Positions 1 to 7,933 of a DNA stretch of 64,000 nt are shown piece after piece. Under the pieces are notes generated by a model, which made no database searches, was not told where the DNA came from, and was given only the letters and a program-made list of their open reading frames with translations. Position 1 is the stretch's first letter, and the number at the start of each line of letters is the position of its first letter. Origin of the DNA: Schlesneria sp. DSM 10557. GTDB lineage: Bacteria; Planctomycetota; Planctomycetia; Planctomycetales; Planctomycetaceae. Made by a program: the position numbers and the translations under genes. Location: positions 3,658,001-3,722,000 of the forward strand of contig NZ_CP124747.1 of NCBI RefSeq assembly GCF_041860085.1, in the 5' to 3' direction.

Positions 1-26
1 CGACCTTTGCGCCAACTCAGCCAAGG

Positions 27-2042
27 ATGGCACGCATGTCCCGAGCTGTTCGCTCCGTTGTGTGGTCAGTCGGTCTCGCCCTGAGCGTTGCCGGGGCTGG
101 CTGCGCCCATATGATTGAGAACCGAGCCATCACGACGTTCGCCAAAAATCTCGAGGCACAAAACCTCGAAGGTTTGAAGGTCGCCTCGTCTGATGACTTC
201 AATAAGCGAGCGCTGCGCACTGCGACGGCGTTGGAAGATATTAAGATCTTGCGCATCCCCGATGGCAAGACGTCGATCATGAACGTCGAAAAGGTTTCTG
301 AAACCAAAAAGCGAGTCACCGTCCAGGTGGGCGAAGACAAGAAAGAAGTCTTCTACGAATTGACACTCGATGACTCGGGTAAGTGGGTCATCGATGACAT
401 CTACCTCAAGCAGAAGAAAAAAGGAATTGAAGCGTACAAGTCGGTGACCGAGCAGATGGACCTGCTGCTCACCGTACGCGAATTCCTGGATGCCTGGAAC
501 CATGGTGACCGCGAGCAGGTTCTCTCCGTCGCCACGCCGAAGCTGCGGACGGCACTCGAAGAACTGCCTCCTCCCTTCCTGGCCCAGGTGACACGTCAGG
601 TCACGTCGAACAAACCAGCCAGTGGAAAATTCCGCCCGTCGGCATCAATGGACGAAAAACTGGCCGTCGTCAGACTTCCCCGGAAATCCGGAGAGACCGT
701 GCTCTCGATGGAGCTGCGGAAAGGAAAATGGCAGGTCGCCGACATCGCCATTTTGTGTAAGGACGAAGAAGAAAAACTTCCCTCCGTGCTGAACCTCGCT
801 CATGCCGTGAATCGGTGTGTCGGATTCCTCGCCGCATACCAGGCGGACGATAAAACCAGGCTGGAAACTCTCTGCGAAAACGACTTCTTCCAGGGAAGCT
901 TGTCGTTCGCCGATCTGTCGCAGGCCCGGCTCCCCGATCCGCACTTGCCCGAACACGAACTTCAGGTCCGGCTGCGTGGTAACCGCGCCGACTTCACACT
1001 TCGCAGCGAAGCGGAGTTCATTCAGATCGACATGCAGCGTGAACCCGACATCACCTCGGATGCACTTCCCGCTTACGTTGTCTCTGACGTCACCATCTAC
1101 GAAGTGGATACCAAGCAGGAAAAACGACTTTCCGCCCTGTTCACCGCCCAGGGGATGCTGGAAGTGTTCGTCGATGCTCTGTCCCATCGTAAACTCGATC
1201 AGATCAAGCACTGTTCCACTCGCGACTTCTCCAGCCGTGTCTGGGACAAAATGTCGGAAGCAACCGTCCCGTCGATGCCGCTCGAAGGATTCGATTCACC
1301 CGAAGTCGAATACGTTTCCGCAACCTTCCAGGGAGCGCTCACGAAAATCGAAGTCCGCCAGGGTGGCCGGCCCTACACCTACCTGCTGCGAGACGAACGT
1401 GGAAAGTTCCTGGTGGACGACGTGCAGTGGCAGGTCACGGGGGTTCCCGCATCCGTGAAATCAACGCTGGAAATCCTGATTCCGATTCAAGATTTTGCTG
1501 CCGGAATAACGCTTGGCCGCAACGCCGAGCAGCAGGAGCAGGCACTGGACTTGATCAGGGGCAACTGCACCAACGACTTCAACCGCATGGTCTGGAGTCA
1601 GTCGGACTTTGTGCCGAACTCGGGCATGTCAGCAGACACATTCCTTCAGGCCCCTGTCAAATCGATGGCGTTCGGCGACAAGGAAGTGGTTGTCAACTTT
1701 GGGGACCAGAAGTACGGAGCCAAGGTCACGCTGCGGCATGAGTATGATCGCTATATCGTGGACGACATCATGCTGATCGCGGGACCCGAAGAGTCACAGC
1801 GTCTGGCATTGCGGCAAACGCTGCGAACACAACTGGCGAACGGCAAGGCCCGCGGCCCCCAGACGGTCGTACAGGCGAGCTTTTCTCCGAAAGAAGATCC
1901 GCAGGTCGAACGAGCTGTGCATCAGACGTCGGAAGAGACGGACGACATCAGTCCCGCAGCATTCAATCCCCCTCGTGAACTCGAGCCTGAAGACGCCGAA
2001 CCGCTCGATCCGTTCGCGGACGAATTCCAGCAGGAACCGTGA
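27..2042 (+). CDS. Lipoprotein with five tandem copies of an unknown domain
   Basis: Predicted exported lipoprotein of 671 residues and unknown function. The N-terminus has basic residues, a hydrophobic core and a lipobox ending at Cys26 (VAGAGC). The mature protein is made of about five copies of a roughly 115-residue unit. Each copy ends in a similar strand: KWVIDDI near 124, KWQVADI near 240, YVVSDVT near 356, KFLVDDV near 466 and RYIVDDI near 576. The shape recalls small alpha+beta NTF2-like folds, but that is inference. The C-terminal 70 residues are acidic, proline-rich and probably disordered. ATG27 is used; an ATG three codons later is an equally good start. The gene is convergent with the yaiI-like gene. 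Confidence 0.75.
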   Translation: MARMSRAVRSVVWSVGLALSVAGAGCAHMIENRAITTFAKNLEAQNLEGLKVASSDDFNKRALRTATALEDIKILRIPDGKTSIMNVEKVSETKKRVTVQVGEDKKEVFYELTLDDSGKWVIDDIYLKQKKKGIEAYKSVTEQMDLLLTVREFLDAWNHGDREQVLSVATPKLRTALEELPPPFLAQVTRQVTSNKPASGKFRPSASMDEKLAVVRLPRKSGETVLSMELRKGKWQVADIAILCKDEEEKLPSVLNLAHAVNRCVGFLAAYQADDKTRLETLCENDFFQGSLSFADLSQARLPDPHLPEHELQVRLRGNRADFTLRSEAEFIQIDMQREPDITSDALPAYVVSDVTIYEVDTKQEKRLSALFTAQGMLEVFVDALSHRKLDQIKHCSTRDFSSRVWDKMSEATVPSMPLEGFDSPEVEYVSATFQGALTKIEVRQGGRPYTYLLRDERGKFLVDDVQWQVTGVPASVKSTLEILIPIQDFAAGITLGRNAEQQEQALDLIRGNCTNDFNRMVWSQSDFVPNSGMSADTFLQAPVKSMAFGDKEVVVNFGDQKYGAKVTLRHEYDRYIVDDIMLIAGPEESQRLALRQTLRTQLANGKARGPQTVVQASFSPKEDPQVERAVHQTSEETDDISPAAFNPPRELEPEDAEPLDPFADEFQQEP

Positions 2043-2086
2043 ACGAACGCGACCTGGCGGATTCAGGTTCACGTCCTGTCCGCCGG

Positions 2087-2539
2087 TTACACAGGTCGTC
2101 GCTTAGCGAGGATGCGGTCGAGCTGATTGGCAAATGCCTGCCGATCATTTCCCCCGAACGGGGCGGGACCACCTCCGACAACTCCTTCGCCTCGCAGGCC
2201 ATCCAGCAGGTTTCGCATCGCCAGTCGCTCGCCAATATTCTCTTCCGTATAGAGATGGCCGCGCGGGTCCAGGGCGGTTCCCCCTTTCTCGACGACGTAC
2301 GCCGCGAGCGGGATGTCCGCCGTGATCACCAGATCACCCGGATTCAGTAGTTCAACAATCTGCTGATCCGCAACATTCAGTCCGGCGGGAACCGTCAATT
2401 GACTGATGAACTCCGAACGTGGAAGCCTCATTGGTTGATTCGCCACCACCGTCAGCGGAATCCGGATCCGATTCGCCGCACGGAACACAATTTCTTTGAT
2501 GACTGCAGGGCAGGCATCGCCATCCACCCAGATTCGCAT
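2087..2539 (-). CDS. yaiI: YaiI/YqxD family (UPF0178, DUF188) protein
   Basis: Small cytoplasmic protein of 150 residues in the UPF0178/DUF188 family, whose biochemical role is not settled. The fold is PIN/NYN-nuclease-like. The family signature DGDACP lies at residues 6-11 and acidic residues recur in the TADIPLA segment near 75, which would make an acidic metal site. Length is normal for the family. The ATG at 2539 is chosen over an in-frame TTG at 2554 because GGAAAGG sits just upstream at good spacing and [11 protein letters not shown] is the usual start of family members. It is convergent with the repeat lipoprotein upstream and unrelated in function. Confidence 0.88.
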   Translation of the reverse strand: MRIWVDGDACPAVIKEIVFRAANRIRIPLTVVANQPMRLPRSEFISQLTVPAGLNVADQQIVELLNPGDLVITADIPLAAYVVEKGGTALDPRGHLYTEENIGERLAMRNLLDGLRGEGVVGGGPAPFGGNDRQAFANQLDRILAKRRPV

Positions 2540-2687
2540 GACAGACCTTTCCAATTCGACCTGACCTATCCTGATGATCTCGCTGGCGGGTCAGGTTCCA
2601 TTTCCAACCGGGGAGCGTAGATCATCCCCTCTGTGTCTTGCAGGGTGCCCATTCGGAATTTTGGTCCCGAAACCCGGCTGCACCCGT

Positions 2688-3485
2688 TCAGCGCAAGAAT
2701 CGTCCCCCATTGAGGTCGATCACGCCACCTGTCATGAAGCTCGACGCATCCGACGCCAGGAACAGAACCGCCTGGGCAATTTCACTCGACTGAGAGTTCC
2801 GTCCCAGCGGTGTCTGCCGACGATAATCTTCCATCTTCTCTGGCGTCGTGAAGATTTCATGATGACGCGTTTCGACAACACCCGGCATGATGCAATTCGC
2901 CCGGACATCCGGAGCCAGCTCTCTCGACAACGTTCGCGTAAAGACCTGTAACGCACCTTTTGCCGCGGCGTATGGACCTGCACCCCCTGATCCCCCCGTC
3001 TGCACAGACAGGGAAAGGTTGTTAATAATACTTGCGTGTCCCGCACTCTTTCTCAGGTGCGGTATTGCACGGCGTGTGATCAGGAACGCGGAGTGGACAT
3101 TGACCTGAAAAGCCTGCATCCAGAGATCGGTCGGACATTGCTCGATGGAAGATCGTGAGAGGGGATTACCGGCATTGTTGAACAGAATGTCCAGCCGACC
3201 GGTTTGCGATACGAAGTGATCCACGACGCGGTTGGCGTCGACTTCCAACGTCAGGTCTCCCTGCAGCAACACACCGCGACCACCGGCCTTTTCAATCTCG
3301 GCCAGTGTTTCATGGGCCCCTTTCGCATCGGTGTTGTAATGAATCCCCACCATCGCCCCCGCTTGTGCCAGTGCGATGGCGGCAGCCTGGCCGATGCCAC
3401 CCCCTGCTCCCGTCACCAAGGCAGTTCGGCCAGTCAGGTCAAATTGCGTCTGTTCAAATGAGGACAAGGTTTGGGCAACTTTCAA
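2688..3485 (-). CDS. SDR family NAD(P)-dependent oxidoreductase
   Basis: Classical short-chain dehydrogenase/reductase of 265 residues, cytoplasmic, predicted to interconvert a carbonyl and an alcohol with NAD(P)H. The cofactor motif TGAGGGIG is at residues 25-32, NNAG at 103-106, the active-site Ser near 158, and the YxxxK pair at Tyr172/Lys176. The C-terminal glycine-rich segment TGGVIDLNGG is typical of 3-oxoacyl-ACP-reductase-like members, but the substrate cannot be read from sequence. The start is a TTG without a strong ribosome-binding site, and no in-frame ATG exists before the Rossmann motif. It stands alone between opposite-strand neighbours. Confidence 0.9.
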   Translation of the reverse strand: MKVAQTLSSFEQTQFDLTGRTALVTGAGGGIGQAAAIALAQAGAMVGIHYNTDAKGAHETLAEIEKAGGRGVLLQGDLTLEVDANRVVDHFVSQTGRLDILFNNAGNPLSRSSIEQCPTDLWMQAFQVNVHSAFLITRRAIPHLRKSAGHASIINNLSLSVQTGGSGGAGPYAAAKGALQVFTRTLSRELAPDVRANCIMPGVVETRHHEIFTTPEKMEDYRRQTPLGRNSQSSEIAQAVLFLASDASSFMTGGVIDLNGGRFLR

Positions 3486-3716
3486 TTTTGCGAAATGATT
3501 GGACCTGCGACACCGTTGCGAGCATGATACGACGTCTGCCTCGGCCCGTCCAAACTTGGCGGATGATGACCTGCACTCCCCGAGCGCACCGGACCAGGAA
3601 GCTCCATCCCGTCGCGGGGTTTTGGGGTGAGGTTCCTGCGGTGACCGCTATCAGAGACGGCCCACAGGGCTGAGGGAACCGGGGGGGAATGAGGATGGTT
3701 TCAGAACATGGACTGA

Positions 3717-4691
3717 TTGGAGCGGGATCACTTCGTGACGCTAGCGGAACAGATTGAGATCGCCTGCCTGATGGAAGCCACCGCCCGGAAGCCGGGCAAC
3801 GTCCATCCCGCGGCGGCATTCAGCGACCTGACCTACAACGATTTTGTTCAAGCGGCAAAAGCAGTGGCAGCACCGCTCGCCGCCTTGGCCCCCTCTTCTG
3901 CAGGCGGTACTGACATCGGTCCGGGCCGGAACCTTCGTACTTCATCCCCCGGTCCTCCTCGTTTGGGAGCAGCAATTTTCAACGCCGTCAGAGCCACGCG
4001 CGATGCCACGGGCACGAACGTCAACCTGGGAATCATCCTGCTGCTGGCTCCGCTCGTCGCCGTTCCCCATAACGTTCCACTGGAAGAGGGAATTGGCGCC
4101 GTCCTGGACAATACGACCACGGGCGATGCCGGGGAGGTCTACGCGGCGATCCGACTGGCTCTGCCGGGGGGAATGGGCGAAGCCTCGTCCCAGGACATTC
4201 GCGAGCAACCCACGGTCACGTTGCGGGAGGCAATGCAACTGGCCGTCGATCGGGACCGCATCGCAGAGCAGTACTGCACCAACTACCGGCTGGTGTTTGC
4301 AGCACGCCGAAAGCTGGCGGATCTGTTCTTAACCACGACCGACTGGGAACAGGCCGTTGTCCTGCTGCATGTCTGGATGATGGCCGAATGGCCCGACACG
4401 CTGATTGCCCGCAAATGTGGCTGGGACATCGCCCGGGAATCCGCCACGCGAGCCGCTGCCGTTCTGACCACTGCGGTCGGTTCGGCGCTTCCCGACCGGT
4501 CGCGGCTGGCAGAACTCGATTGCTGGCTGCGTTCAGATGGGCATCGCCGAAATCCGGGAACGACGGCCGATCTGGTGGCTGCGGCCTTGTTTGCCGCCTT
4601 GCGAGATGGTCTGATCCCCTCTCCGACCCGGTCCGCGATCACTGACCGGGCAAACCTGATTCTGACTGCTACTGCCGAGACGACGATATGA
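3717..4691 (+). CDS. CitG-like triphosphoribosyl-dephospho-CoA synthase family protein
   Basis: Protein of 324 residues of the CitG/MdcB family, whose characterised members make the 2'-(5''-triphosphoribosyl)-3'-dephospho-CoA precursor of citrate or malonate lyase. Family motifs seen are EATARKPGNVHP (20-31), NVNLGIILLLAPL (101-113), GDAGEVYAAIRLA (136-148), WPDTLIARK (225-233) and NPGTTADL (279-286). No citrate or malonate lyase genes are nearby. Instead the gene overlaps a 6-carboxytetrahydropterin-synthase-like gene by ATGA. As I recall, CitG-like genes also occur in tetrahydromethanopterin C1 clusters of methylotrophs and planctomycetes, so that role is more likely here, though inferred. 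The start is TTG3717, or GTG3735 in the same frame. Confidence 0.85.
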   Translation: MERDHFVTLAEQIEIACLMEATARKPGNVHPAAAFSDLTYNDFVQAAKAVAAPLAALAPSSAGGTDIGPGRNLRTSSPGPPRLGAAIFNAVRATRDATGTNVNLGIILLLAPLVAVPHNVPLEEGIGAVLDNTTTGDAGEVYAAIRLALPGGMGEASSQDIREQPTVTLREAMQLAVDRDRIAEQYCTNYRLVFAARRKLADLFLTTTDWEQAVVLLHVWMMAEWPDTLIARKCGWDIARESATRAAAVLTTAVGSALPDRSRLAELDCWLRSDGHRRNPGTTADLVAAALFAALRDGLIPSPTRSAITDRANLILTATAETTI

Positions 4692-5191
4692 CAACCGAGC
4701 GATATCACGTGCGTGTGACGAAAGACCACCTCGTCTTCAGTGCCGCGCACTTCATCACGTTCAACGGAAACATCTGCGAACGTCTGCATGGACACAACTG
4801 GCGAGTCGCCGTCGAAGTTGCCGGGCCACTGGACGAGAACCACTATGTGTTCGACTTTATCGCGCTGAGAGACGCCACACAGAAGCTGGTCAATGAGCTT
4901 GACCATCATGTTCTTTTACCGACGCAGCACGAGGCGATCCACGTCACGACCACCGATCGCGAGGTAACCGCGACCTTTGCGGAGCGCCGCTGGGTCTTCC
5001 CGCTGGAAGATTGTGTCCTGTTACCCGTCGCCAACACGACGGCCGAACTGATTGGGCACTGGCTGGCACTTCGGTTGAAGGAAGTCTTCCTGAATCACCC
5101 GGGAGGCAAGAATCTCGAAACTCTGAGAGTTGAGGTCGAAGAGAACTTCGGACAATGGGCCGTCTGCCAGATGGACCTCACCTCGCACTAG
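4688..5191 (+). CDS. 6-carboxytetrahydropterin synthase (QueD/PTPS) family protein
   Basis: PTPS-superfamily enzyme of 167 residues that would act on 7,8-dihydroneopterin triphosphate or a related pterin. The three zinc ligands are visible as His21 (FSAAHF), His34 and His36 (LHGHN). The candidate catalytic Cys30 lies just before the HGH motif, LDHH is at 71-74, NTTAELI at 116-122, and an acidic VEVEE stretch near 150. A 25-residue insert (about 80-105) makes it longer than the typical 120-residue QueD. The start codon overlaps the stop of the CitG-like gene (ATGA), so the two are probably translationally coupled. Queuosine biosynthesis is the alternative role; the neighbour favours methanopterin-type cofactor metabolism (inference). 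Confidence 0.88.
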   Translation: MTTERYHVRVTKDHLVFSAAHFITFNGNICERLHGHNWRVAVEVAGPLDENHYVFDFIALRDATQKLVNELDHHVLLPTQHEAIHVTTTDREVTATFAERRWVFPLEDCVLLPVANTTAELIGHWLALRLKEVFLNHPGGKNLETLRVEVEENFGQWAVCQMDLTSH

Positions 5192-5333
5192 CCTCTCCCG
5201 CATTGACCCCGCCCGGTTAGACGGACGGCAACTGCCGCAAGCGCCCCGCAAACCCCCGCAAACCCCCGAAAAGTCGAACCGGGATCGTTCAGACAGACCT
5301 GACTCCGCCCCCAAGGACCTCCCTGGATCGACA

Positions 5334-7730
5334 ATGAAGGCAATCGTCGTGCAACCACAACGTCGAATACCGCTCTGGATCACGCTCATCGGGGTCGCTC
5401 TTGCTGTGGCAATCGGTTGGTCTGTTTTCTTCTTAGAACCTCGCCAGCCGTGGAACGTGATCGTCATCACGCTCGACACAACCCGTGCCGATCATCTTGG
5501 CTGCTATGGTGCGGAAGACGTCCATACGCCGATGATCGATGAACTGGCCAGCCGAGGCGTCCTTTTCGAGCGAGCGTATGCCCCGGCCCCACTCACGCTG
5601 ACCTCGCATTCCACCATGTTCACCGGGCTTCATCCTCCTGAACATGGCCTGATCACCAACGGAAAGGGCCGATTGCCGGACGAGATCGAGACCTTCGCGG
5701 AGGTGCTCTCTCGTGCGGGCTACGCCACCGGGGCCTTCGTTGCGTCATTCGTGCTCGACTCGCGTTTCGGCCTCAATCAGGGGTTTGAAACCTATGACGA
5801 TGACCTGAGTGGTACCGTACGGCCGCATGACGTTCTGCACCGTGAGCGAAGTGGCTCTGTTGTCGTCGATTCGGCACTCAAGTGGCTGGCGAGCCACAAG
5901 CAGGAAAAATTTCACTGCTGGATCCACTTGTATGACCCACACTTCCCCTATCAGCCCCATGAAGTCCTGTTCGGCGACAAGTTCCAGGAACGACTCTACG
6001 ATGGCGAAATTGGGTTCGTCGATCGACAGATTGCCAGGATCACGAAATTCCTGCGAGAGGAAAAACTGACTGACAACACCTGCATTGTGATCGTCGGTGA
6101 CCACGGTGAAGGATTGAACGAACATCAGGAACCTACGCACGGCTATCTGCTGTATCGCTCCACGCTGCATATCCCGCTGATCATCGTCCCGCCCCCGTCG
6201 TCCCCATTCCCCGCCTCCCCGCCTCCCGTTCGCGTCGCACAGCCGGTCCCGCTGGTGGATCTGATGCCGACGATGCTCGATCTGTTACGACTTCCCATCC
6301 CTAAACCGCTCAGCGGCCAGAGTCTGGCGGGCCTGTGGCGTGGGGAACCGATCAGTCCCCGAGACTGCTTTTCGATGACCGACGAGCCATTCCTGGATAA
6401 CGGCTGGGCTCCCCTGCGAAGTCTGACGACAAGCGAATGGAAGTACGTCCGATCTCCCAAAGCAGAACTCTACAGGATCTCGGATGACCCGGACGAACTG
6501 ACAAACCTGGCCGAGTCGCAGCCGGACGTCGTGAATGATCTTGAACAGCGGCTGATGGCGATCGAAGACAGACTGCGAATACGCGAAGTGAACCCCGCCG
6601 AGCTTTCTGCGAAGGAACGGAAGACCCTGGCGAGCCTGGGCTATACCGGCGGCCTTTCCGGACGCACCTCCCACGGCCCCCCGTCAGAGATCGACGTGAA
6701 AGACATGTTGCCACTCTACAACCAGCTCTCCGAGGCGATTGAGTTGTTAGAACATGGTGACCTGAAAGCGGCCGAAACGTCACTTCGGCAGATCGTTGAG
6801 ACGAACCCTCGTTACCTGAAAGCAATGGGAAACCTGGGTATCTGTCTGGCGCAGCAGCAGAAGTGGGATGAAGCGATCGAATGCTATCAGAAAGTGCTGA
6901 AGATCGACCCCGACGACTTCAGTGCCCTGATGAATCTGGCGGCGGCCGACGCTGTTCACGGCCGAATAGATGAGGCCATCTCGAACTACCATCGGGCTCA
7001 GACAGCCGACCCCAAATCCCCGGCGCCCCCCTTTCACCTGGCCCAGCTCGCAGTCGAAAACGGAGGCTGGCCGCAGGCACTCGAACTGTTTGCCAAAGCG
7101 GTCAAACTTGACCCCGAATTTGACGAAGCCCATCGTGCGTGGGGCGATCTGCTGGTGGAACTGGGAGACCATGATGGAGCGGCCAAACATTACGATGCGG
7201 CCCTGGCGATCAATCCCGAATCGCTGACGGCCATCGTGAATCGAGGGATTCTGGATGCTCGCCGGGGTGAGACCGAAGCGGCCGAGCAGCAATTCCGCCG
7301 AGCTCTCGAATTGGCCCCCGACAACCTGCTCTGCCGACGAAACCTGGGACTGATTCATCAGCAGCGGGGACGAATGGCCGACGCCATCAACGAGTTCGAG
7401 CAGTCACTGAAGCTGGCACCTGACCATATTCCTACGCTGCTGTCGCTCGGCTGGATCCGAGCTTCGCACCCCGACCCGCAATGGAGAAATGCGGCCGAGG
7501 GACTCAAACTGGCAGAACAGGCATGCGCGGGTTCCCAGCGTCAATCCGCCGATTCCCTGGACCTGCTGGCTGCCGCTTACGCAGAATCGGAACGATTCGA
7601 TGAAGCGGTCTCGGCAGCGACAGAAGCGTTAGAGAAAATTCCGCCTCAGCAACCAAGTCTGGGGGACGAGCTGAAAAGACGCCGGGAACTCTACCGCCAG
7701 AAGAAACCCTACCGCCAACCCGCTCCATGA
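5334..7730 (+). CDS. Membrane-anchored sulfatase-fold protein with C-terminal TPR repeats; no FGly cysteine
   Basis: Protein of 798 residues. A short basic N-terminus is followed by one membrane helix (about 13-34), placing the rest outside the cytoplasmic membrane. Residues 40-400 are a sulfatase/alkaline-phosphatase superfamily domain with metal-site motifs ITLDTTRADHLG (45-56) and GDHGEG. Where sulfatases carry C/S-x-P-S-R, this protein has T88-L-T-S-H, so the Cys or Ser converted to formylglycine is absent. It may be a phosphohydrolase or transferase using Thr, or inactive. From about residue 470 there are roughly six to seven TPR units. The ATG at 5334 is preferred because the upstream in-frame extension overlaps the previous gene and has no membrane signal. 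Confidence 0.88.
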   Translation: MKAIVVQPQRRIPLWITLIGVALAVAIGWSVFFLEPRQPWNVIVITLDTTRADHLGCYGAEDVHTPMIDELASRGVLFERAYAPAPLTLTSHSTMFTGLHPPEHGLITNGKGRLPDEIETFAEVLSRAGYATGAFVASFVLDSRFGLNQGFETYDDDLSGTVRPHDVLHRERSGSVVVDSALKWLASHKQEKFHCWIHLYDPHFPYQPHEVLFGDKFQERLYDGEIGFVDRQIARITKFLREEKLTDNTCIVIVGDHGEGLNEHQEPTHGYLLYRSTLHIPLIIVPPPSSPFPASPPPVRVAQPVPLVDLMPTMLDLLRLPIPKPLSGQSLAGLWRGEPISPRDCFSMTDEPFLDNGWAPLRSLTTSEWKYVRSPKAELYRISDDPDELTNLAESQPDVVNDLEQRLMAIEDRLRIREVNPAELSAKERKTLASLGYTGGLSGRTSHGPPSEIDVKDMLPLYNQLSEAIELLEHGDLKAAETSLRQIVETNPRYLKAMGNLGICLAQQQKWDEAIECYQKVLKIDPDDFSALMNLAAADAVHGRIDEAISNYHRAQTADPKSPAPPFHLAQLAVENGGWPQALELFAKAVKLDPEFDEAHRAWGDLLVELGDHDGAAKHYDAALAINPESLTAIVNRGILDARRGETEAAEQQFRRALELAPDNLLCRRNLGLIHQQRGRMADAINEFEQSLKLAPDHIPTLLSLGWIRASHPDPQWRNAAEGLKLAEQACAGSQRQSADSLDLLAAAYAESERFDEAVSAATEALEKIPPQQPSLGDELKRRRELYRQKKPYRQPAP

Positions 7731-7859
7731 AGGAATCGGGATGACGCCAATACCTGCCCCGCAGCAAAGAGTCGGGAACGAACGAGGGAGGGAGAGAAAA
7801 TCAGATCCCCGCCAGAGTACGGTCGCGTTGGACGATGTCGTTGTTTACTGGACAGAAGC

Positions 7860-7893
7860 GATCTGACTCTCACCATTCGGTGAGAGTCAGATC
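7860..7893. terminator. Perfect 15-bp hairpin between convergent genes
   Basis: GATCTGACTCTCACC at 7860-7874 is followed by the tetraloop ATTC and its exact complement at 7879-7893. It lies between the converging TPR-sulfatase-like gene and the haem-binding dehydrogenase gene, so it can terminate transcription from both sides. Neither flank carries a long T-run, so it may act as a processing or stability hairpin instead. Confidence 0.6.
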
Positions 7894-7933
7894 CCAGGCA
7901 AGCCCGCTCGTACTTCAATCGCGCGGAAATCAA

